This document shows, piece after piece, positions 58,551 to 64,000 of a DNA stretch of 64,000 nucleotides. Every line of letters starts with the position of its first letter. Position 1 is the first letter of the stretch. The position numbers and the translations under genes are program-made. This DNA is from Promicromonospora sukumoe 327MFSha3.1 (GTDB lineage Bacteria > Actinomycetota > Actinomycetes > Actinomycetales > Cellulomonadaceae): assembly GCF_000385135.1 (NCBI RefSeq), contig NZ_ARQM01000010.1:496001-560000 (forward strand). The letters run 5' to 3'. The notes under the pieces were generated by a model that had not been told where the DNA came from, ran no database searches, and saw nothing but the letters and a program-made list of their open reading frames with translations.

Positions 58551-59117
58551 GTGGACGAACGTGCACCGCGGCACGAGGGCGACGCGGGGGCCCACGACCT
58601 GCGGGCGCTGCCCACCCGGCGCCGGCGCACCCTGATCACCCTCGGCCTGCTGCGGGCCGCCGCGACGTCGGCCGTGCTGGTGGCGCTCTACTACGTGCTG
58701 CCGCTCGACCGGTTCTCGGTGTCGTCGCTGGTCCTGGTGCTGGCCGTCGGCCTCGTGGGGTTCGGCGCCATGTCGTACTGGGAGGTCCGGTCCATCGTTC
58801 GGTCCCGGTTCCCCGGCATCCGGGGGATCCAGGCCCTCGCGACGCTGGTGCCGTTCTTCCTGCTGCTGTTCTCCTCGACGTACTTCGCGCTCAGCGACCG
58901 GGAGCCATCGACGTTCAGCGAGAACCTCAGCCGGACCGACGCCCTGTACTTCACCGTCAGCACGTTCGCGACGGTGGGGTTCGGTGACATCGTGGCGCGG
59001 ACCGACGCCGTCCGGCTCCTCGTCTCCGGGCAGATCCTGCTGGACCTGGTCGTCCTCGGCCTGGGGATCCGGGTGTTGCTCGGCGCGGTGCAGAAGGGCC
59101 GGTCGGGCGGGGCCTGA
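58551..59117 (+). CDS. Two-helix potassium channel family protein
   Basis: 188 residues. Two N-terminal hydrophobic helices (TLITLGLLRAAATSAVLVAL, SLVLVLAVGLVGFGAMSYWE) precede an outer helix, the pore helix and filter DALYFTVSTFATVGFGDIVA, then the inner helix RLLVSGQILLDLVVLGLGI. TVGFGD is a potassium selectivity filter. There is no obvious ligand-binding RCK domain, so gating is unknown. GTG 58551 follows AGGAGG (58537-58542). Confidence 0.88.
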   Translation: MDERAPRHEGDAGAHDLRALPTRRRRTLITLGLLRAAATSAVLVALYYVLPLDRFSVSSLVLVLAVGLVGFGAMSYWEVRSIVRSRFPGIRGIQALATLVPFFLLLFSSTYFALSDREPSTFSENLSRTDALYFTVSTFATVGFGDIVARTDAVRLLVSGQILLDLVVLGLGIRVLLGAVQKGRSGGA

Positions 59118-59189
59118 GCGGGGCTCGGGACCTGGGCCCGGTACGGGCGAACTGTCGCCGGGCACCGGGTCTCTGGCACCCTGTGCGCG

Positions 59190-60179
59190 GTGAGCACCAC
59201 CCCGGGCGCCCCTCCTGCCCGTTCCCGCCCGACGACGACGCCGGGTCAGCCGGCCGTCCCGTCCGTCCCGGCGCGGGTCCGTGGGCTGGTCGTCGTGGTC
59301 TGGGTCGTGCTGCTCGCGCACCTGGTGGCCACGTTCGTCTGGGCGGCGCCGGGCTACCTGACCGGTCGGCCCGCCGGGGAGTCCATCGGCGACGCGCCGA
59401 CGACGGCCGTGCACCGGGCGCTGGAGCCCTACATGACGCCCGTGTTCGCGCAGAACTGGTCGGTCTTCGCGCCCTCGCCGCTGCACGTCGAGTACTCCCT
59501 GCGCGTGCGAGGCGTGTACGCCGGCGGGCCCGACGGCGACCTGGCGCCCGGGCCCTGGATTGACGCCACGGCGGTCGAGGTCCGGGCGCTCACCGGGCAC
59601 GTGCTCCCGGCGGCGACCGAGCGGCCCTCCCGCCGGCTGGCGACGGACCTGCGGAGCGCGTTCCTGGAGCTGCCCGAGGACGGGCGGGCGGCGTTGCTGG
59701 TCTCGCCGGTCGCGGCGGGCTCGGGTGCGGACGGCGGTTCGGGAGGCTCCGACGCCGCCCCCTGGGCCGGCCTGCGCGCGGCGCTGCTCGACGCCGGGGG
59801 CGCGCCCGACGCCGTCGACGACTACCTGGGCAGGGACCGCGCCGTGGCCGCGTACGCGACGCAGGTGCTGCGGGCCTCCGGGGACGACGCGGTGCCGGGC
59901 GGTGCTGGGTCGGCCGGCGCTGGGTCGGCGGCCTCGTCCGCCCCTGCCGCGCCCGTGTTGGTCCAGGCGAGCGTCCTGCGTCAGGAGGTCGCGCCGCGGG
60001 GGAGCGGCGCACGGCCCGCGCCGTCCGAGCTCGTGCTGGGCGCGCGCCCGCCCGTCGTGGTGCCCGGCCAGGACGACGCGGCGTTCCGGCGCACGTGGGC
60101 GGCGCTGCGCGGCGACGGCGTCGTCGGCCAGGACGAACCCGGCGTCGTCGGCCCGGCCGAGCCGGAGCCCGCCCCGTGA
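59190..60179 (+). CDS. DUF5819 family protein
   Basis: 329 residues. One membrane helix (VRGLVVVVWVVLLAHLVATF) is followed by a long exported domain with AQNWSVFAPSPLHVEYSLRV, the best conserved block. The tail is acidic and Pro/Gly/Ser-rich. Such proteins are typically encoded next to HTTM-family membrane proteins, as here: GTG of the next gene overlaps this stop (GTGA). By analogy with the SdpA-SdpB pair it may help a membrane enzyme act on a secreted peptide (inference). GTG 59190 starts the frame. Confidence 0.85.
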   Translation: MSTTPGAPPARSRPTTTPGQPAVPSVPARVRGLVVVVWVVLLAHLVATFVWAAPGYLTGRPAGESIGDAPTTAVHRALEPYMTPVFAQNWSVFAPSPLHVEYSLRVRGVYAGGPDGDLAPGPWIDATAVEVRALTGHVLPAATERPSRRLATDLRSAFLELPEDGRAALLVSPVAAGSGADGGSGGSDAAPWAGLRAALLDAGGAPDAVDDYLGRDRAVAAYATQVLRASGDDAVPGGAGSAGAGSAASSAPAAPVLVQASVLRQEVAPRGSGARPAPSELVLGARPPVVVPGQDDAAFRRTWAALRGDGVVGQDEPGVVGPAEPEPAP

Positions 60180-61060
60180 CCCGCGCACCCGACCTGACCC
60201 GGCCGCCCGACCCGACCCGCCTGCTCGACGCCGGTGTCCGCTGGATGACCGTCCGCGCCCACGCGACCTACGGCGTCGCGCTGATGCGCATCGTGCTCGG
60301 CCTGGGTATCGCCGGGTACGTCGCGGTGAACTTCCCGGGCCGGCAGGCGCTGTGGGGTACCGGGGCCCGCTGGGCCACGCCGCTCGGCGCCCACGCCCTG
60401 GCGGACGGCCCGCTGCTCACGGCCGGCTGCGTGGCCCTGTTCCTGGTGGCGGTGCTGGTAGCCCTCGGCTGGCACGCCCGGTTCCTGGTGCCGGTGCTCC
60501 TGCTCGGCTGGTGGGGCCTGACCGCGATCAACCCCCTGGTCGCCGACCAGGGCGACAACATCTCGCGGATCCTGCTGGTCTACCTGTGCTTCGCGGACTC
60601 GTCCGCCCGCCTGTCCCTGGACGCCCGACGACGGCGGAGCCGACCCGGCCGCACGCAGCTACGCAACCTGCTGCACAACGCCGCCGTGCTGGCGGTGGGC
60701 GCGCAGATCTGCCTGGTCTACGTGCTGTCGGGGCTGTTCAAGCTCCAGGGACCGGAGTGGCGCGACGGGTCGGCGGTGTACTACCCGCTCTCCTTGCCGC
60801 AGTTCCGGCCGTGGCCGGGCCTGGCGGACCTCATCGTCGGCCACGGCTGGCTCGTCGCCGCCGTGACGTGGGGGACGCTCGCGCTGCAGCTCACGTTCCC
60901 GCTCCTGCTGCTGCAGCGGCACCTGCGGCTGGCGGCCGTCGGCGGGGCGCTCCTGATGCACGCGGGCATCGCCGTCGTCATGGGCCTGCCGTTCTTCTCG
61001 CTCTTCATGATGGCGGCCGACTGCCTCTTCGTCCGCCCACCCCGGAGCGGAACGCGTTGA
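60176..61060 (+). CDS. HTTM (SdpB-like / gamma-carboxylase-like) membrane protein
   Basis: 294 residues with about seven helices. Typical HTTM blocks: ALMRIVLGLGIAGYVAVNFP, WWGLTAINPLVADQGDNISR, ICLVYVLSGLFKLQGPEWRD and GSAVYYPLSLPQF. The family includes SdpB and the membrane domain of vitamin K-dependent gamma-carboxylase, so it may modify or export a partner protein. No SdpC-type peptide gene is visible nearby. The start GTG 60176 overlaps the DUF5819 stop. Its own stop codon lies inside a 29-bp inverted repeat. Confidence 0.87.
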   Translation: MTRAPDLTRPPDPTRLLDAGVRWMTVRAHATYGVALMRIVLGLGIAGYVAVNFPGRQALWGTGARWATPLGAHALADGPLLTAGCVALFLVAVLVALGWHARFLVPVLLLGWWGLTAINPLVADQGDNISRILLVYLCFADSSARLSLDARRRRSRPGRTQLRNLLHNAAVLAVGAQICLVYVLSGLFKLQGPEWRDGSAVYYPLSLPQFRPWPGLADLIVGHGWLVAAVTWGTLALQLTFPLLLLQRHLRLAAVGGALLMHAGIAVVMGLPFFSLFMMAADCLFVRPPRSGTR

Positions 61061-61117
61061 GCACAGCAGCTGCTGCCAGAACGGGCCGCGTTCTGGCAGC
61101 AACTGCTGTGCTCAACG
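61055..61117. terminator. 29-bp inverted repeat overlapping a stop codon
   Basis: Arms 61055-61083 and 61089-61117 with loop GGCCG and a single C-A mismatch (61070 with 61102). The 5' arm contains the stop codon of the HTTM gene (TGA 61058-61060). It lies between this and the convergent DUF3145 gene. Confidence 0.8.
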
Positions 61118-61143
61118 GCCTGGCCGGAGGCCGGAGGCCGACG

Positions 61144-61641
61144 TCAGCCGACCTGGTGGAGCCAGCGGACCGGGGCGCCCAGGCCGGCGTAGCGGAACGG
61201 TTCGAGCTCGTCGTCCCAGGCGGCGCCCAGGGCGAGGTCGAGGGCGTCCCGCATGGCGCGGGGGTCGGCGAGCTCCAGGGCGGCGCGGACCCGGTCCTCC
61301 GGCACCACGACGTTGCCGTGCACGTCGGTCATGGCGTGGAAGATGCCGAGGTCGGGCGTGTGCGACCAGCGGGCGCCGTCGGCCCCGTTGCTCGCGTCCT
61401 CGGTGACCTCGTACCGCAGGTGGGACCACCCGCGCAGGGCGGACGCCAGTTTGGCGCCCGTGCCCTGCGGACCCTGCCACGAGTACTCGGCGCGGTACAG
61501 GCTGCGCCCAGCAGGCTGCGCGGTCCAGTCCATGGAAACGCGCACGCCAAGGACGTTCCCCGCGGCCCACTCGATGTGGGGACACAGGGCACGAGGTGCG
61601 GAATGCACAAAAAGCACACCCCGCGTGATGACACCGGCCAT
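61144..61641 (-). CDS. DUF3145 family protein
   Basis: 165 residues, soluble. MAGVITRGVLFVHSAPRALC, then PHIEWAAGNVLGVRVSMDWT and WSHLRYEVTEDASNGADGAR match DUF3145, found almost only in actinobacteria and regularly close to the fatty-acid synthesis genes fabF and acpP, which lie a little further on. This context suggests a link to lipid synthesis, but no role is known. Start ATG 61641 with GGAAG upstream. The 277 bases between it and def hold no gene; they include an AT-richer patch (TACTAAATAGAGCC) near the def stop. Confidence 0.92.
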   Translation of the reverse strand: MAGVITRGVLFVHSAPRALCPHIEWAAGNVLGVRVSMDWTAQPAGRSLYRAEYSWQGPQGTGAKLASALRGWSHLRYEVTEDASNGADGARWSHTPDLGIFHAMTDVHGNVVVPEDRVRAALELADPRAMRDALDLALGAAWDDELEPFRYAGLGAPVRWLHQVG

Positions 61642-61918
61642 GTCTTCCTCCCTGGATCGAGGTACGTCTTCCCCTACGTCCTCACCAGGGCGGTGACGCT
61701 GTGGTCGGCTGCACAGCGGTGCTTCGGACCACATCCTGCCCGATCCATCCGTGACATGCGAGGCGAAACGGTGCGCATGCTGTCGAAAGAATCACTTCGT
61801 ACGACGAGTTCGTGCGGCACATTCTTGCCTAAAGGGACGTACCGCCACTAGTACCCGGACGAATCTCTTGATGACTCATCCCACATGAGCGATATGTACT
61901 AAATAGAGCCCGGCTCCC

Positions 61919-62404
61919 TCACAGGCGCGCGCGAAGCTCCCGCATCGCGGCCCGGCGGGTCTCCTTCTGGAGGCGGTCCAGGTAGACCATGCCGTCCAGG
62001 TGATCCGTCTCGTGCTGGAGGCAGCGGGCCATGATCCCGGTGCCCTCGACCGTGACCGGTTTGCCGTCCAGGTCGATGCCCTCGACCCGCGCGTAGTTCG
62101 CGCGCACGGTCGGGTACCAGAGCCCGGGCACGGACAGGCAGCCCTCGCCGCCGTCCTGCAGCTCCTCGCCGAGCTCGACGATGCGCGGGTTGATGACGTA
62201 GCCGATCTCGCCCTCGATGTTCCACGAGAAGGCCCGCAGCGAGACACCGATCTGGTTGGCGGCCAGCCCGGCGCGCCCCTCGTCGTCGACGGTCTCGACC
62301 AGGTCGGCGATGAGGCCGCGTACGCGGTCGTCGATCGTCGTCACGGTGTCGCACGGGGTGCGCAGCACAGGGTCGGGAACCACTCGGATCTCACGCATTG
62401 CCAT
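61919..62404 (-). CDS. def: Peptide deformylase
   Basis: 161 residues. All three conserved motifs are present: GLAANQIG (motif 1), EGCLSVPG with the metal-ligand Cys (motif 2) and [10 protein letters not shown] with two His ligands and the catalytic Glu (motif 3). Removes the formyl group from nascent proteins in the cytoplasm. Start ATG 62404 ([15 protein letters not shown]); purine-rich AGGAG-like sequence lies upstream in reverse. It lies between DUF3145 and fabF and is separated from fabF by a 20-bp hairpin. Probably the second deformylase gene of the genome, since def commonly sits with fmt. Confidence 0.95.
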   Translation of the reverse strand: MAMREIRVVPDPVLRTPCDTVTTIDDRVRGLIADLVETVDDEGRAGLAANQIGVSLRAFSWNIEGEIGYVINPRIVELGEELQDGGEGCLSVPGLWYPTVRANYARVEGIDLDGKPVTVEGTGIMARCLQHETDHLDGMVYLDRLQKETRRAAMRELRARL

Positions 62405-62454
62405 GGTGACATTCTCCCATGTCAGGAGGAGGAGAGCCGCGAGGCGCCCCGACA

Positions 62455-62496
62455 TGTCAGACGCTCAGGTCACCGGGGTGACCTGAGCGTCTGACA
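62455..62496 (-). terminator. 20-bp perfect palindromic hairpin after fabF
   Basis: Arms TGTCAGACGCTCAGGTCACC (62455-62474) and its exact complement (62477-62496), loop GG. It starts about ten bases after the fabF stop and ends 50 bases before the def start on the same strand. Confidence 0.8.
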
Positions 62497-62504
62497 CGGA
62501 CCTC

Positions 62505-63749
62505 TCAGTGGTTCTGGATGACCAGCGCGACGTTGTGGCCGCCGAACCCGAACGAGTTGTTGATCGCGGCGATGTCGCCGCCCGGCAGCTTGGCCGGCTC
62601 GTCGCGCACGAGCGGCACCTGCAGCTCGGGGTCGGGGTTCTCGACGTTGATCGTCGGCGGGGCCAGGCGCTCGGCCACGGCCTTGACCGCGAAGACCGAC
62701 TCGATGGCGCCGGCGCCGCCCAGCAGGTGGCCGGTCATCGACTTGGTCGCCGAGAGCTGCACGTGGTCGGCGTCCGACCCGAAGAGCTTGCGGATCGAGG
62801 CGGTCTCGGTGAGGTCGCCCACCTTGGTCGAGGTGGCGTGCGCGTTGACGTGCACGACGTCGGAGGCGGTGACGCCGGCGTCCTCCATGGCGAAGCGCAT
62901 GGCGGTCACCTGGCCGGTGCCCTCGGGGTCCGGGGAGGTGATGTGGTACGCGTCGGACGACAGGCCCACACCGCCGACCTTGGCGTAGACGCGGGCGCCG
63001 CGGGCGGCGGCGTGCTCCGCGCTCTCCAGCACCAGCACGGCCGCGCCCTCGCCGAGGACGAAGCCGTCGCGGTCGATGTCGTACGGGCGGGAGGCGTGCT
63101 GCGGGTCGTCGTTGCGCAGCGAGAGCGTGCGCGACGCCGCGAACGCGGCGAGCGGCATCGGGTGGATCGACGCCTCGGTACCGCCGGCGACGACGACGTC
63201 GGCCCGGCCGGAGCGGATCATCTCGACGGCGTAGCCGACCGCCTCGGCGCCGGAGGCGCAGGCCGAGACCAGCGCGTGCGTGCCGGCGCGGGCGCCGAGC
63301 TCCAGGGACACGTAGGCCGTCGGCGAGTTCGGCATGAGCATGGGGACGGTCATGGGCAGCATGCGCCGGGCGCCACGCTCACGGAGCGTGTCCCAGCCGT
63401 CCAGGATGGTCTGGATGCCGCCGATGCCGGAGGAGACCACGGCGCCGAGCCGCTCGCCCGGGACCTCGGGGCTGCCCGCGTCGGCCCAGGCCTCGCGGGT
63501 CGCGACGATCGCGTACTGCGCGGACGGGTCCATGCGCTTGGTCTCGGGGCGGGACAGGACCTCGGCCGGGTCCACCTTGATGGTGGCGGCGAAGTTCACG
63601 GGGATCCCGTACTTCTCGGCCCAGTCGTTCTCGAGGGTGCGCGCACCGGACACGCCGGCGAGCGCGGCCTCCCACGTGGATGCCACGTCCCCGCCGATCG
63701 GGGTGGTGGCGCCGAGGCCAGTGACGACGACTTCGCGTGCGGAGGTCAT
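62505..63749 (-). CDS. fabF: Beta-ketoacyl-ACP synthase II
   Basis: 414 residues. The condensing-enzyme triad is visible: Cys in VSACASGAEAVG, His in NAHATSTKVGD and His in KSMTGHLLGGAG, with the C-terminal NNSFGFGGHNVALV. Elongates acyl-ACP with malonyl-ACP in type II fatty acid synthesis. ATG 63749. The acpP gene is immediately upstream, the usual actinobacterial order. Confidence 0.96.
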   Translation of the reverse strand: MTSAREVVVTGLGATTPIGGDVASTWEAALAGVSGARTLENDWAEKYGIPVNFAATIKVDPAEVLSRPETKRMDPSAQYAIVATREAWADAGSPEVPGERLGAVVSSGIGGIQTILDGWDTLRERGARRMLPMTVPMLMPNSPTAYVSLELGARAGTHALVSACASGAEAVGYAVEMIRSGRADVVVAGGTEASIHPMPLAAFAASRTLSLRNDDPQHASRPYDIDRDGFVLGEGAAVLVLESAEHAAARGARVYAKVGGVGLSSDAYHITSPDPEGTGQVTAMRFAMEDAGVTASDVVHVNAHATSTKVGDLTETASIRKLFGSDADHVQLSATKSMTGHLLGGAGAIESVFAVKAVAERLAPPTINVENPDPELQVPLVRDEPAKLPGGDIAAINNSFGFGGHNVALVIQNH

Positions 63750-63879
63750 GATGATGCTCCCGAGGGTGTGGGACGAATGGGGGCAGGTGCTAAGGGGTGC
63801 TGCCGGTGGGCAGCGATGCCCGACGGCGGCGCGGGCCGGTGGATCTCAGCCGGCCGCGCGGCCGCCGTCGGGGGGCGGC

Positions 63880-64000
63880 TCAGTCCTGGGCGCCCTTGAT
63901 GAAGCTCACTGCGTCACCGACGGTCGCGAGGTTCTTGACCTCCTCGTCCGGGATGCGAACCCCGAACTTGTCCTCGGCGTGCGTGACGATGGTCATCATC
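63880..64000 (-). CDS. acpP: Acyl carrier protein, 3' part (gene runs off the window)
   Basis: Only the last 40 codons are in the window: MMTIVTHAEDKFGVRIPDEE, then VKNLATVGDAVSFIKGAQD. This is the helix II-IV part of ACP, including the GV(R)IPDEE region. The phosphopantetheine Ser motif (DSL) would be just upstream, outside the window. The 130 bases before fabF carry a GC palindrome (CGGCCGCGCGGCCG, about 63850) and no gene. Confidence 0.9.
   Translation of the reverse strand, partial: MMTIVTHAEDKFGVRIPDEEVKNLATVGDAVSFIKGAQD

Overview
The window is very GC-rich DNA from an actinobacterium. The closest overall fit is the Micrococcales, in the direction of Promicromonosporaceae/Cellulomonadaceae (inference; no marker gene such as 16S rRNA lies in the window). 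Reasons: a C50-type carotenoid operon, secreted plant-polymer enzymes, CUT1 sugar transport genes without their own ATPase, an IdeR/DtxR iron box, actinobacterial XRE-DUF5753/DUF6879 genes and the order DUF3145 / fabF / acpP at the right end. Coding density is high, many genes overlap by 1-4 bases, and GTG starts are common; TTG is also used, and one CTG is inferred. I see no insertion sequence, CRISPR array, rRNA or replication origin.

Layout. 1-5246: clan GH-D (alpha-galactosidase-like) glycosidase followed by two permeases and a lipoprotein binding protein. 5356-10620: MFS exporter, sugar acetyltransferase, TetR regulator, flavoprotein and two membrane proteins. 10880-15011: secreted small protein, DUF1345 protein, a guanidine-III riboswitch in front of an SMR guanidinium exporter, a tannase-family esterase and a Tat-exported alpha/beta hydrolase. 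15065-21568: large LuxR regulator, hydrolase, erythromycin-esterase-like protein and an unknown. 21588-25730: GntR / PdxA-like dehydrogenase / DUF1537 kinase / KdgT-like permease, which reads as a four-carbon sugar acid (D-threonate type) catabolic operon. 26992-33927: idi-crtE-crtB-crtI-two lycopene cyclase subunits-lycopene elongase, nearly all joined by 4-base overlaps, plus a TIGR01777 epimerase.

34147-41350: R2K-like ATP-grasp protein, small APH-type kinase, DUF4287, cupin and an ArsR-type regulator with a palindrome touching its start codon, then a methyltransferase, tRNA-Asn, an aldo/keto reductase and unknowns. 41483-46325: siderophore uptake locus transcribed both ways from an IdeR-type box. 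46337-50637: VanY-like carboxypeptidase, a tiny membrane protein and a large secreted two-module pectate lyase preceded by twin LacI-like operators. 50694-55358: accessory-looking segment with an Ltp-type lipoprotein between two duplicated HAD phosphatases, then a small protein/DUF6879/XRE-DUF5753 cassette ending near a CAT-anticodon tRNA. 55516-61060: DHA2 exporter, RtcB, a two-helix ion channel and a DUF5819-HTTM pair. 61144-64000: DUF3145, peptide deformylase, fabF and the 3' part of acpP.

A recurrent feature is long, nearly perfect inverted repeats (15-29 bp stems) of unrelated sequence at gene ends, probably strong and often bidirectional terminators. The most useful points for follow-up are the riboswitch, the DUF6879 gene with an apparent CTG start, the HAD-Ltp-HAD arrangement and the operator overlapping the ArsR-type gene start.
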